Shown here piece by piece: positions 1 through 11,421 of a stretch of 64,000 nucleotides of DNA. The stretch's first letter is position 1. Each line of letters opens with the position of its first letter. The position numbers and the translations under genes were made by a program. The stretch is from Apodemus sylvaticus (Eukaryota; Chordata; Mammalia; Rodentia; Muridae). The DNA lies in contig NC_067473.1 of the NCBI RefSeq assembly GCF_947179515.1, positions 94,185,850 to 94,249,849 on the forward strand, given 5' to 3'. The notes beneath the pieces are model-generated. The model was not told the origin of the DNA and did no database searches. It saw nothing but the letters and a program-made list of their open reading frames with translations.

Positions 1-3000
1 CATCTGGCAATTATAAATAGGGCTGCTATGAACATAGTAGAGCATGTATCCTTATTACATGGTGGGAATCCTCTGGGTATATGCCCAGGAGTGGTATAGC
101 AGGATCTTCTGGAAGTGAGGTGCCCAGTTTTCTGAGGAACCGCCAGACTGATTTCCAGAGTGGTTGTACCAATTTGCAACCCCACCAGCAGTGGAGGAGT
201 GTTCCTCTTTCTCCACACCCTCTCCAACAACTGCTGTCTCCTGAATTTTTAATCTTAGCCATTCTGACTGGTGTAAGATGAAATCTTAGGGTTGTTTTGA
301 TTTGCATTTCCCTAATGATTAATGAAGTTGAGCATTTTTTAAGGTGCTTCTCCGCCATCCGAAGTTCTTCAGGTGAGAATTCCTTGTTTAACTCTGTACC
401 CCATTTTTTAATAGGGTTGTTTGGTTTTCTGGAGTCTAACTTTTTGAGTTCTTTATATATATATTGGATATTAGCCCTCTATCTGATGTAGGATTTGTGA
501 AGATCTTTTCCCAATTTGTTGGTTGCCGATTTGTCCCCTTGACGGTGTCCTTTGCCTTACAGAAACTTTGTAATTTTATGAGGTCCCATTTGTCAATTCT
601 TGCTCTTAGAGCATACGCTATTGGTGTTCTGTTCAGAAACTTTCTCCCTGTACCGATGTCCTCAAGGGTCTTCCCCAGTTTCTTTTCTATTAACTTCAGA
701 GTGTCTGGCTTTATGTGGAGGTCCTTGATCCATTTGGATTTGAGCTTAGTACAAGGAGACAAGGATGGATCAATTCGAATTCTTCTGCATGCTGACCTCC
801 AGTTGAACCAGCACCATTTGTTGAAAAGGCTATCTTTTTTCCACTGGATGTTTTCAGCCTCTTTGTCGAGGATCAAGTGGCCATAGGTGTGTGGGTTCAT
901 TTCTGGATCTTCAATCCTGTTCCATTGATCCTCCTGCCTGTCACTGTACCAATACCATGCAGTTTTTAACACTATTGCTCTGTAGTATTGCTTGAGGTCA
1001 GGGATACTGATTCCCCCAGATTTTCTTTTGTTGCTGAGAATAGTTTTAGCTATCCTGGGTTTTTTGTTGTTCCAGATGAATTTGAAAATTGCTCTTTCTA
1101 CCTCTGTGAAGAATTGAGTTGGGATTTTGATGGGTATTGCATTGAATCTGTATATTGCTTTTGGCAAAATGGCCATTTTAACTCTATTGATTCTACCGAT
1201 CCATGAGCATGGGAGGTTTTCCCATTTTTTGAGGTCTTCTTCCATTTCCTTCTTCAGGGTCTTGAAGTTCTTGTCATACAGATCTTTCACATGTTTGGTA
1301 AGAGTCACCCCAAGATACTTTATACTGTTTGTGGCTATTGTGAAGGGGGTCATTTCCCTAATTTCTTTCTCAGCCTGCTTATCCTTTGAGTATAGGAAGG
1401 CCACTGATTTGCTTGAGTTGATTTTATAACCTGCCACTTTGCTGAAGTTGTTTATCAGCTGTAGGAGCTCTCTAGTGGAGTTCTTTGGGTCACTTAGGTA
1501 GATGATCATGTCGTCTGCAAATAATGATAGTTTGACTTCTTCCTTTCCAATTTGTATCCCTTTGACCTCCTTATGTTGTCGAATTGCCCGAGCTAGTACC
1601 TCAAGTACAATATTGAAAAGATAAGGAGAAAGGGGGCAGCCTTGTCTGGTCCCTGATTTCAGTGGGATTGCTTCAAGTTTCTCTCCATTTAGTTTGATGC
1701 TGGCTACCGGTTTGCTGTATATTGCTTTTACTATGTTTAGGTATGAGCCTTGAATTCCTGTTCTCTCCAAGACTTTAAGCATGAAAGGATGCTGAATTTT
1801 GTCAAATGCTTTTTCAGCATCCAATGAAATGACCATGTGGTTTTGTTCTTTGAGTTTGTTTATGTAGTGGATTGTATTGATGGATTTCCGTATATTGAAC
1901 CAACCCTGCATTCCCGGGATAAAGCCTACTTGATCATGGTGGATGATCGTTTTGATGTGTTCTTGGATTCGGTTGGCAAGAATTTTATTGAGTATTTTTG
2001 CATCGATGTTCATAAGGGAAATTGGTCTGAAGTTCTCTTTCATTGTTGGATCTTTGTGTGGCTTTGGTATCAGCGTAATTGTGGCTTCGTAGAAGGAATT
2101 GGGTAGTGTTCCTTCTGTTTCTATTTTGTGGAATAGTTTGAGGAGTATTGGTGTTAACTCTTCTTCGAAGGTCTGATAGAATTCTGCACTGAAACCATCT
2201 GGTCCTGTGCTTTTTTTGGTTGGAAGACTTTCTATGACTCCTTCTATTTCTGTAGGCATTATGGGACTGTTTAGATGGTCTAGTTGGTCCTGATTTAATT
2301 TTGGTATTTGGTATCTGTCAAGGAAATTGTCCATTTCCTCCAGATTCTCCAGTTGTGTTGAGTACAGTCTCTTGTAGTAGGATCTGATGATTTTTTTGAT
2401 TTCCTCAGTTTCCGTTGTTGTATCTCCCTTTTCATTTCTAAGTTTGTTAATTTGGATACTTTCTCTGTGCCCTTTGGTCAGTCTGGCTATGGGTTTATCT
2501 ATCTTGTTGATTTTCTCAAAGAACCAGCTCCTGGTTTTGTTGATTTTTTGTATGGTTTTCTTTGTTTCTACTTGATTTATTTCGGCCCTGAGTTTGATGA
2601 TTTCCTGCCTTCTACTCCTCCTGGGTGAAATAGCTTCTTTTTGTTCCAGGGCTTTCAGGTGTGTCATTAAGCTGGTAATGTATGCTCTCTCCATTTTCCT
2701 TTTGGAGGCACTCAGGGCTATGAGTTTTCCTCTTAGCACTGCTTTCATTGTGTCCCATAGATTTGGGTATGTTGTGTTTTCATTTTCATTGTGTTCTAAA
2801 AAGTGTTTAATTTCTTTCTTTATTTCTTCCTTGACCAAGGTATCATTGAGTAGAGTATTTTTCAGTTTCCCCGTGTATATGGGTTTTCTGTTGTTTCTGT
2901 TGCTATTGAAGACCACTTTTACTCCATAGTGATCAGATAGGAGGCATGGGATTAGTTCGATCTTCTTATATTTGTTGAGGTCTGTCTTGTGACCAATTAT

Positions 3001-3621
3001 ATGGTCGATTTTGGAGAAGGTACCATGAGGTGCTGAGAAAAAGGTATATTCTTTTGTTTTAGGATAGAATGTTATATATATATGTATATCTGTTAAATCT
3101 AATTGGTCCAAAGCTTCAATTAGTTTCATTGTGTCCCTGTTTAGTTTCTGTTTTCCTGATCGGTCCATTGAGGAAAGTGCAGTGTTGAAGTCACCCACAA
3201 TTATTGTGTTAGGTGCAATGTGTGCTTTGAGCTTTAATAAAGTTTCTTTTACGAAAGAGCGTGCCCTTGCATTTGGAGCATAGATGTTCAGGATTGAGAG
3301 TTCTTGTTGTATTTTTCCTTTGACCAGCAAGAAGTGTCCCTCAGAGTCTATTTTGATGACTTTGGGTTGAACGTCAATTTTATCTGATATTAAAATGGCT
3401 ACTCCAGCTTGTTTCCTGAAACCATTTGCTTGTAAAATTGTCTTCCAGCCTTTTACTCTAAGGTAGTGTTTGTCTTTGACCCTGAGGTGTGTTTCCTGTA
3501 AGCAGCAAAATGTAGGGTCCTGTTTACATATCCAGTCAGTTAGTCTGTGTCTTTTTATTGGGGCATTAAGTCCATTGATGTTAAGAGATATTAAGGAATA
3601 GTGATTGTTACTTCCTATCAT
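1..3621 (-). pseudogene. ORF2: L1-1 ORF2 (endonuclease/reverse transcriptase), frameshifted
   Basis: ORF2 makes the endonuclease and reverse transcriptase that nick the target and copy L1 RNA. The reading frame opens at 3621 and stays open for 1061 codons. It covers the apurinic-type endonuclease domain (asparagine 14, glutamate 43, GDFN motif) and the reverse transcriptase core with FADD. Compared with the intact copy at 58237-62061, a TA dinucleotide is added in the TA run at about 456-464, which shifts the frame. A second shift, one G lost at about 62-66, breaks the cysteine-rich C-terminal part, readable as a separate frame at 26-358. An extra 6 bp near 3075-3090 is in frame. The coding potential is lost, though the fold-defining motifs remain legible. 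Confidence 0.9.
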
Positions 3622-3680
3622 TTTTGACGTTATTTTTTAAATTTGATTGCTTAACTTCTTTTGGGTTTGATGAAAGGTTA

Positions 3681-4887
3681 CTATCTTGCTTTTTCCAGGG
3701 TGAAGTTTCCCTCCTTGTATTGGTGTTGTCCTCCTATTATCCTTTTTAGGGCCGGGTTTGTGGATAGATATTGGGTAAACTTGGTTTTGTCATGAAATAT
3801 CTTAGTTTCTCCATCTATGGTGATTGAGAGTTTTGCTGGATATAGTAGTTTTGGTTGGCATTTGTGTTCTCTTAGAGTCTGCATGAGATCTGCCCAGGAC
3901 CTTCTAGCCTTCATAGTCTCAGGTGAAAAGTCTGCTGTGATTCTGATAGGTCTTCCTTTATATGTTACTTGGCCTTTTTCTCTTACTGCCTTTAATATTC
4001 TTTCTTTGTTTAGAACATTTGGTGTTTTGATTATTATGTGACGGGAAGTATTTCTGTTCTGGTCCAGTCTGTTTGGAGTTCTGTAGGCTTCTTGTATATT
4101 CATGGGCATCTCTCTCTTTAGGTTAGGGAAGTTTTCTTCCATAATTTTATTGAAGATATTTGCTGGCCCTTTAAGTTGTAAATCTTCACTCTCATCTATG
4201 CCTATAATCCTTAGGTTTGGTCTTCTCATTGTGTCATGGATTTCCTGGATATTTTGGGTTGCAAGCTTTTTGCATTTTGCATTTTCTTTAACTGTTGAGT
4301 TCATGGTTTCTATGGTATCTTCAGCATCTGAGATTCTTTCTTCTATCTCTTGTATTCTGTTGTTGATATTTGCATCTCTGTCCCCGGATTTCTTCCCAAG
4401 GCTTTCTATCTCCAAAGTTGCTTCCCTTTGAGTTTTCTTAGTTGTTTCTACTTCTGATTTTAGATCCTGGATGGTTTTGCTTAGCTCCTTCACTTGCTTG
4501 TTTGTGCTTTCCTGTAATTCTTTAAGAGATTTTTGTGTTTCCTCTTTCATGACCTCAGCCTGTTGACCAAAGTTCTCCTGTATTTCTTTAAGTTTTTTTT
4601 GTGTTTCCTCATTGTTGGCTTTTGTATTCTCCTGGATTTCTTTCAATGATTTTTGTGTTTCCCTTGCAAGGGCTTCTAACTTTTGATCCATTTTCTCCTG
4701 AATTTCTTTAAGTATGTCCTTCATGTGTTCCTGTACCAGCATCATGACCAGTGATTTTTAAATCCAAATCTTGTTTTACTGGTGTGTTGGGGTATCCAGG
4801 ACATGCTGGTAGAGGAGAATTGCGTTCAGATGTTGCCATATTGCCTTGATTTCTGTTAGTGACATTCCTGCGTTTGCCTTTTGCCAT
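3681..4887 (-). pseudogene. ORF1: L1-1 ORF1 (RNA-binding coiled-coil protein), frameshifted near N-terminus
   Basis: ORF1 protein is a trimeric nucleic-acid chaperone that coats L1 RNA. The initiator ATG expected from the intact copies is at 4885-4887. Relative to them there is one extra T in the run at about 4754-4760 (GATTTTTAAAT against GATTTTAAAT), which puts the first about 45 codons out of frame with the rest. Downstream of it a 354-codon frame remains open. It holds the heptad-rich coiled coil (repeats of the type ETQKSLKEIQEN), the RRM-like region and the C-terminal domain. Confidence 0.88.
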
Positions 4888-6068
4888 CTAGTTCTCACTC
4901 GTGTTACTTGGTTTTGTCAGTGCTGGACTCACCAGTGCAAGCTGCCCCTTCCCAGTTGGCCTCTGGTGCACAGCTTACCCCCTGCACTGCCTGTAGACAG
5001 GGTGCTGCTGCCCAGGCTGTTCAGATCCCGAAGCAGGCACCTGAAGGCTCCCGCTGGGGCCCGCTGGATTCACTGGAGCACACTGACTTCTCCCAGCTGG
5101 CCGCCCGGACCTGGGGATGTGGTGCTGCTGCCCAGGCTGATCTGGATCAGGAAGCAGAGAGAGTTGAGCTGAGGGCTCCCGCCTGAGGCCTTGCCCCAGA
5201 TTGTGTCTGTGATGGAGCCCGTGTGCACCCCCAGGGAGCGCTGATGGTGTATGCTGCCAGGACCTCCCCTGTTTTTCGATCACTCCGCTGGGCAGCCCAT
5301 CCCCCAACCGGGCTGGTGCACACAAGGTTAGCCTGGCTGCCCAGGCCCTAAGTCCAGGCAAGAGCCTGGGAGGCCAAGGTCTGAGCCAAGTTCCCCTAGG
5401 GCTATGACTGTTAATTGGGTCTGCCAGGTGACCAGGATGGCGGGCGTGTGCGCCTGCGCTCCCCGAAAGCGCCGGGAGTGTCTGCTGTGCTAACAACCTC
5501 CTGGGCGGGCTGACTCACAGATGGCCCACCAAGCCGTCCAGATCTTGGGGTCAGTCCTGTGCCTTTTGGGGCCTAGACCCCCGCTTTGTTAGCCTCAGGC
5601 TATGCCCGTTATGGCTCTGCCTGCCAGAGCTCTCTGTTGTCCTGCAGGCAAAATGGCGGCGCGCACGCAGGCCTGGGCAAAAAACCTCCTGGCTGGGTTG
5701 GCGCCCCGATGGTCCCCCCCCCCCCCCCCCGAACAGCCAAGGGCCTGGGTGCAGGCCAACACCCATAGGGCTCAGACCCCCGCGGTGTTGGCCTCGGATT
5801 ATGTTTGTGTAACTCAGACTGTCCCATGTCACTCGATTTTGAAATCAAGATGGAGAGGCCGAGTTCTGAAGTGGCTTCCGTGCAGCGAAAGGCACCGCAA
5901 AACCGCAGCTGTTTGCAGCCCGGCTGGTCATTGAAGGTCAGTGGTCGTGGGCGCAGGGCCTAATTGGACCCTGTGTTGCCTTGGTTCCACTGCTGATGGC
6001 CCTTCAGCTGGACCAGCCACTGCTGTACTGCCGCCGTCGCTGCCGCCGCTGCCGCCGCCGCCCCAGAG
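4888..6068 (-). promoter_or_regulatory. L1-1 5' UTR / internal promoter region
   Basis: GC-rich, CpG-containing leader upstream of ORF1, homologous to the 5' UTRs of the other young copies. It contains ATGGCGG-type motifs in plus orientation (about 5437 and 5653), a C run at about 5706-5721 and a GCC-triplet tract at the extreme 5' end. L1 5' UTRs act as internal pol II promoters; activity of this copy is inferred only. Confidence 0.7.
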
Positions 6069-6393
6069 CCAGGATTCTTCAATTTTATCTGGTATTAGAA
6101 TGGCCACTCTAGCTTGTTTCTTGGGACCATTTGCTTGGAAAATTGGTTTCCAACCTTTGACTCTTAAATAGTGACTGTCTTTGTCACTGAGTTAGGTTTC
6201 CTGTATGCAGCAAAATGTTGGGTCCTGTTTATGTATCCAGTCTGTTAGTCTATGTTTTTTTAATAGGGGAATTGAGACCATTGATATTAAGAGATATTAA
6301 GGAAAAGTGATTGTTGCTTACTGTTATCTTCTTAGTTAAAGGTGACATTCTGGTTGTGTAGCTATCTTCTATTAGGTTTGATGAAAGATTACT
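6069..6393 (-). mobile_element. Old LINE-1 (L1-B), ORF2 5' end, fragment 1
   Basis: Diverged L1 sequence matching the first part of ORF2 (minus strand) and the ORF1-ORF2 spacer of the young copies, with many substitutions. It continues after the L1-2 insertion at 8732. L1-1 is inserted at its left boundary and L1-2 at its right, making a nested stack. Confidence 0.85.
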
Positions 6394-6407
6394 TTATTTA
6401 TTTTTCT
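6394..6407. repeat. Target-site duplication of L1-2, 3' side
   Basis: The 14-bp sequence TTATTTATTTTTCT is repeated at 8718-8731, exactly bracketing L1-2 plus its 4.5SH RNA segment. It is the expected length for target-primed reverse transcription. Low complexity reduces certainty slightly. Confidence 0.8.
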
Positions 6408-6655
6408 TTTTTTTTATTCGATATAATTTATTTACATTTCAAATGATTTCCCCTTTTCTAGCCCCTCCACTCCCTGAAAGTCCCGTAAGCCCCCTTCTCT
6501 TCCCCTGTCCTCCCACCCACCCCTTCCCACTTCCCCGTTCTGGTTTTGCTGAATACTGTTTCACTGAGTCTTTCCAGAACCAGGGGCCACTCCTCCTTTC
6601 TTCTTGTACTTCATTTGATGTGTGGATTACGTTTTGGGTATTCCAGTTTTCTAGG

Positions 6656-8624
6656 TTAATATCCACTTATTAGTGAGTGCATACCATGATTCACCTTTTG
6701 AGTCTGGGTTACCTCACTTAGTATGATATTCTCTAGTTCCATCCATTTGCCTAAGAATTTCATGAATTCATTGTTTCTAATGGCTGAATAGTACTCCATT
6801 GTGTAGATATACCACATTTTTTGCATCCACTCTTCTGTTGAGGGATACCTGGGTTCTTTCCAGCATCTGGCAATTATAAATAGGGCTGCTATGAACATAG
6901 TAGAACATGTATCCTTATTACATGGTGGGGAGTCTTCTGGGTATATGCCCAGGAGTGGTATAGCAGGATCTTCTGGAAGTGAGGTGCCCAGTTTTCGGAG
7001 GAACCGCCAGACTGATTTCCAGAGTGGTTGTACCAATTTGCAACCCCACCAGCAGTGGAGGAGTGTTCCTCTTTCTCCACACCCTCTCCAACACCTGCTG
7101 TCTCCTGAATTTTTAATCTTAGCCATTCTGACTGGTGTAAGATGAAATCTTAGGGTTGTTTTGATTTGCATTTCCCTAATGACTAATGAAGTTGAGCATT
7201 TTTTAAGATGCTTCTCCGCCATCCGAAGTTCTTCAGGTGAGAATTCTTTGTTTAACTCTGTACCCCATTTTTTAATAGGGTTGTTTGGTTTTCTGGAGTC
7301 TAACTTCTTGAGTTCTTTATATATATTGAATATTAGCCCTCTATCTGATGTAGGATTTGTGAAGATCTTTTCCCAATTTGTTGGTTGCCGATTTGTCCTC
7401 TTGATGGTGTCCTTTGCCTTACAGAAACTTTGTAATTTTATGAGGTCCCATTTGTCAATTCTTGCTCTTAGAGCATACGCTATTGGTGTTCTGTTCATAA
7501 ACTTTCTCCCTGTACCGATGTCCTCAAGGGTCTTCCCCAGTTTCTTTTCTAGTAGCTTCAGAGTGTCTGGCTTTATGTGGAGGTCCTTGATCCATTTGGA
7601 TTTGAGCTTAGTACAAGGAGACAAGGATGGATCAATTCGAATTCTTCTGCATGCTGACCTCCAGTTGAACCAGCACCATTTGTTGAAAAGGCTATCTTTT
7701 TTCCATTGGATGTTTTCAGCCTCTTTGTCGAGGATCAAGTGGCCACAGGTGTGTGGGTTCATTTCTGGATCTTCAATCCTGTTCCATTGATCCTCCTGCC
7801 TGTCGCTGTACCAATACCATGCAGTTTTTAACACTATTGCTCTGTAGTATTGCTTGAGGTCAGGGATACTGATTCCCCCAGATTTTCTTTTGTTGCTGAG
7901 AATAGTTTTAGCTATCCTGGGTTTTTTGTTGTTCCAGATGAATTTGATAATTGCTCTTTCTAACTCTGTGAAGAATTGGGTTGGCATTTTGATGGGTATT
8001 GCATTGAATCTGTATAGTGCTTTAGGCAAAATGGCCATTTTAACTATATTGATTCTACCAATCCATGAGCATGGGAGGTTTTCCCATTTTTTGAGGTCTT
8101 CTTCCATTTCCTTCTTCAGAGTCTTGAAGTTCTTGTCACACAGATCTTTCACTTGTTTGGTAAGAGTCACCCCAAGATACTTTATACTGTTTGTGGCTAT
8201 TGTGAAGGGGGTCATTTCCCTAATTTCTTTCTCAGCCTGCTTATCCTTTGAGTATAGGAAGGCCACTGATTTGCTTGAGTTGATTTTATAACCTGCCACT
8301 TTGCTGAAGTTGTTTATCAGCTGTAGGAGCTCTCTAGTGGAGTTCTTTGGGTCACTTAGGTAGACGATCATGTCGTCTGCAAATAATGATAGTTTGACTT
8401 CTTCCTTTCCAATTTGTATCCCTTTGACCTCCTTATGTTGTCAAATTGCCCGAGCTAGTACCTCAAGTACAATATTGAAAAGATAAGGAGAAAGGGGGCA
8501 GCCTTGTCTGGTCCCTGATTTCAGTGGGATTGCTTCAAGTTTCTCTCCATTTAGTTTGATGCTGGCTACCGGTTTGCTGTATATTGCTTTTACTATGTTT
8601 AGGTATGGGCCTTGAATTCCTGTT
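6656..8624 (-). pseudogene. ORF2: L1-2 ORF2 C-terminal part, truncated and with a nonsense codon
   Basis: Only the region from the middle of the reverse transcriptase domain to the C-terminus is present; the endonuclease is missing. The frame is open from 8371 down to 6656 (571 codons from an internal methionine) and includes the cysteine-rich zinc-knuckle-like end (CWRGCGERG...CWWGC). A CGA arginine codon of the intact copies is TGA here at 8441-8443, a typical CpG-decay change, just upstream of the FADD active-site motif. It is not functional. Confidence 0.92.
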
Positions 8625-8717
8625 AAAAATGTGTAGTCCAGGCTGGCCTCGAACTCGTGATCCTCCTGCCTCTGCCTCCTTCAGCAAATCCTACCGGTGA
8701 GCGCCACCACAACCGGC
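8625..8717 (-). pseudogene. 4.5SH RNA retrocopy (93 bp) joined to L1-2
   Basis: Read on the minus strand the segment begins GCCGGTTGTGGTGGCGC and ends CTACACATTTTT. It contains a CGGTAGGATTTGCTGAAGGA stretch and a pol III B-box-like GAGTTCGAGGCC. These are features of 4.5SH RNA, the roughly 94-nt B1-related nuclear RNA of mouse-like rodents. A plain B1 would read TTTAATCCCAGCACT in the middle and would continue beyond CTACA. The segment starts at the RNA's first base and ends at its terminal U run, so it copies the whole transcript. It lacks its own tail and flanking repeats because it is part of the L1-2 insertion. The identification rests on memory of the RNA sequence. Confidence 0.85.
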
Positions 8718-8731
8718 TTATTTATTTTTCT
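8718..8731. repeat. Target-site duplication of L1-2, 5' side
   Basis: Second copy of TTATTTATTTTTCT; beyond it the interrupted old L1-B resumes (compare AAGGTGTGG with the AGGGTGAAG of young copies at the ORF1 end). Confidence 0.8.
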
Positions 8732-10660
8732 AAGGTGTGGTTCACTGCCTTGTGTTGGTATTTTCCATCCATTATCCTTTGCAGAACTGGGTTTGTGTAG
8801 AGATACTGTGTAAATTTGCTCTTATCATGGAATGTCTTGTTTTCTCCATCTATGGTAACTGAAAGTTATGCTGGGTATAGTAGTCTGTGTTGACATTTAT
8901 GTTCTCTTAGGATCTATATGACATCTGCCCAGGCTCTTCTGGCTTTCATAATCTCTGGTGAGATGTCTCAAGTAATTCTCATAGGTCTGCCTTTATAAGC
9001 TACTTGACCTTTTTCTCTCACCACTTTTATTATTCTTTCTTTGATTAGTGCATTTGGTGTTTTGATTATTATCTGACTGGAGTAATTTCTGCTCTGGTCC
9101 AATCTGTTTGGAATTCTGTAGGTTTCCTGTATGTTCAAGGGCATCTCTTTCTTTAGGTTAGGGAAGTTTTCTTCTATAATTTTGTTGAAGATATTTATTG
9201 GGCCTTTAAGATGTAAATCTTCATTTTCTTATATTCCTATAATCCTTAGGTTTGGTCTTCTCATTATGTCCTCAATTTCCCGGATGTTTTGGCTTACAAT
9301 CTTTTTGCATTTTCCATTTTCTTTGACTGTCGAGTCAGTGTTTTCTATGGAATCTTCAGCATCTGCAATTCTTTCTTCTATCTCTTGTACCCTGTTGATG
9401 CTTGTATCTATGTCTCCTGAATTCTTTCCAAGGTTTTATATCTTCAGAGATGTCTCACTTTGCAATTTCTTTATTCATTCTTTTTCCAGTTTTAGATCCT
9501 AGATAGTTTTGTTCAGTTCCTTCACTTATTTGTTTGTTTTTTTCCTGAACTTTTTAAAGGAATTTTTGTGTTTCCTCTTTAAGGGCTTCTACCTGTTGAT
9601 TCATGTTCTCCTGTGTTTCTTTTAGGGATTTTTGTGATTCCTCTTTAAGGGCTTCTGCATGTTAAACCATGTTCTCCCATAATTCTCTATGGGATTTTTG
9701 TATTGCCTCTTTAATGGCTTCAACCTGTTGACCCTTATTCTCCCATATTTCTTTAAGACATTTTTGTGTTTGCTCTTTAAGGGCTTCTATCTTTTGATCC
9801 ATATTCTTTTGTATTTCCTTAAGGGATTTTTGTGCTTCTACCTGTTGACCCACATTCTCTTGTGTTTCTTTAAGGGAGTTATTTATGTCCTTCTTGAAGT
9901 CCTCCATCAGTGATATGAAATGTGATTTTAAATCTAGTTCTTGCTTTTCTGATGTGATGGAGTATGCGAGATTTGCTGTTGTAGGAGAACTGGGTTCTGA
10001 TGGTGCCATGTTGCATTTGTTTCTGTTGGTAGTGATCTTGAGTTTGCCTTTGGCGATCTCATTATCTCTTGTGTTAGTTGTTCTTGCTTTCTCTATCTTC
10101 TCTGTCCTACAGGCCTGTGTTTCTGTACTCCTGGGATTCTCTTTCTGTCCAATTCCCTGCCAACAGCTGATTCTCTGGGAAGTATCAGGTGATGGGGTCT
10201 CCCCTCTGGCAGACTTGGCAAGAGTTGAATGCCCTGCAGGCTGCTATCTCTCAAATGCTCTGCTGCTAATGGATCTTGAATGCCCTGTTGATGCTGGTTC
10301 TCAAATGCCCTGCTTCTACCTGTTTGAATGTCCTGCTGCTGCCAGATCTCAAATGACCTGCTCCTGCCAATTCTTGAGTGCCTTGCTCCTGTCAGTTCTC
10401 TAGAGTGAATTAAGAAGTAGGGTCCTCTCTGTCTGATGGAAAGGGTTGGTGACAGGGGAGGAGGGAAGGCTAGAAGGGGTGGAAGGGAAGTGGCAAACTA
10501 GAGGTTGTTGAGTAGTGAGTCCCTGAAGTGCACTTAATCCTTCAGAGCCTGATAAACCAGCAGTGACTTTTGCTGACAATACTGATGTTTCTCAAAGGCC
10601 TACCAATAGTTTCTTCTAGACGTATAACCAGACTCAAGGCAAAGCAAGCCCCTAAAGGGC
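8732..10660 (-). mobile_element. Old LINE-1 (L1-B), ORF1 and 5' UTR, fragment 2
   Basis: Continuation of the old L1 begun at 6069. On the minus strand, ORF1 remains lie at about 10056 down to 8735. A 5' UTR-like stretch follows from 10057 to about 10660, containing short degenerate repeats of the type CTCAAATGCCCTGCT at 10250-10400. The right boundary against the next L1 is approximate. Confidence 0.75.
8735..10056 (-). pseudogene. ORF1: L1-B ORF1 remnant
   Basis: Diverged ORF1 with several frame breaks. The longest readable N-terminal part is 9662-10009, showing the coiled-coil repeat pattern (QKSLKEIQKNMDQKIEALKEQ). The initiator position aligned to the young copies reads CGAT instead of CAT (plus strand) at about 10055, so the start is damaged. 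The coiled coil is longer than in the young copies because of additional repeat units at about 9560-9870. Confidence 0.8.
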
Positions 10661-11022
10661 CATTCCATGTTACCATTGAGGAGAATGATGTTCAGTTTCC
10701 ATGTATATGTGTACTTACTGTTGTTTTTGTTGTTATTGAAGACCAGCTTTAGTCCGTAGTGATCTGATAAGGTACATTGAATTATTTCAGTCTTCTTATA
10801 TCTGATGAGGTCTGTTTTGTGACTGACTATATGGTCAATTTTGAAGAAAGCACCATGACTTACTGTGAAGAAGGTATATTCTTTTGTTTTAGGATAAAAT
10901 GTTCTATAGATATCCCTTAAATCCATTTGGTTCATAACTTCTGTTAGTTTCACTGTTTCTCTGTTTAGTTTGTGTTTCCCTGATTTGTCCATTGATGAGA
11001 GTGGGTTGTTAGAGTCTCCCAG

Positions 11023-11421
11023 TGTCTTAGTCAGGGTTTCTATACCTGCACAAACATCATGACCAAGAATCAAGTTGGGGAGGAAAGGGTTTATTGAGCT
11101 TACACTTCCATGTTGCAGTTCATCACTAAAGGAAGTCAGAACTGGAACTCAAGCAGGTCAGGAAGCAGGAGCTGATGCAGAGGCCATGGAGGGATGTTTC
11201 TTACTGGCTTGCTTCCCCTGACTTGCTCAGCCTGCTCTCTTATAAACCCCAAGAGCACCAGCCCAAAGGTGCAACCACCCATAAGGGGCCCTCCCCACTT
11301 GATCACTAATTGAGAAAATGCCCCACAACCGAATCTCATGGAGGCACTTCCTGAACTGAAACTCCTTTCTCTGTGATAACTCGAGCCTGTGTCAAGTTGA
11401 CATATGAAACTAGCCAGTACA
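11023..11421 (-). repeat. MaLR 3' LTR
   Basis: 399 bp, the same length as its partner. By eye about 16 positions differ between the two LTRs (about 4 percent), which sets a rough insertion age because both were identical at insertion. Confidence 0.85.

Larger units (their letters stand above)
1..6068 (-). mobile_element. L1-1: young LINE-1, minus strand, 3' end outside window
   Basis: Near-identical over its whole length to the other young L1 copies at 22675, 31780 and 57967. Read on the minus strand it has a GC-rich 5' UTR (about 6068 to 4888), ORF1, a 59-nt spacer and ORF2, whose last part runs off the left edge. The 5' end is marked by a run of GCC triplets at about 6035-6065 followed by older L1 sequence, so this copy sits inside another L1. 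Both ORFs are broken, so it cannot move by itself. The target-site duplication cannot be checked because the 3' end is not in the window. Confidence 0.93.
6408..8717 (-). mobile_element. L1-2: 5'-truncated young LINE-1 fused to a 4.5SH RNA copy
   Basis: Minus-strand young L1. The A-tail is read as a T run at 6408-6415, followed by the 3' UTR, then ORF2 from 6656 upward. The L1 part stops inside ORF2 at about 8624. It is followed directly by a 93-bp segment in the same orientation that matches the small RNA 4.5SH, then by the second copy of the 14-bp direct repeat. Because both parts lie between one pair of repeats, they most likely entered in a single insertion. Two diagnostic differences (GAGTCTTCTGG near 6929 and AGTAGAACATG near 6900) group this copy with L1-5 rather than with L1-1, L1-3 and L1-4. 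Confidence 0.9.

Noticed and set aside
4846..5934. Several 100-170 codon frames on both strands in GC-rich DNA
   Set aside because: L1 5' UTR; stop-poor because GC-rich. The frames are not kept between L1 copies.
8625..8717. Plain B1 SINE fragment
   Set aside because: The middle (GGTAGGATTTGCTGAAGG) and the terminal CTACACATTTTT fit 4.5SH RNA better than B1, and both RNA ends are exact.
9560..9870. Regularly spaced repeats that might suggest a CRISPR-like array
   Set aside because: They are codon-level heptad repeats of the L1 ORF1 coiled coil, in a vertebrate genome, without constant repeat/variable spacer structure.
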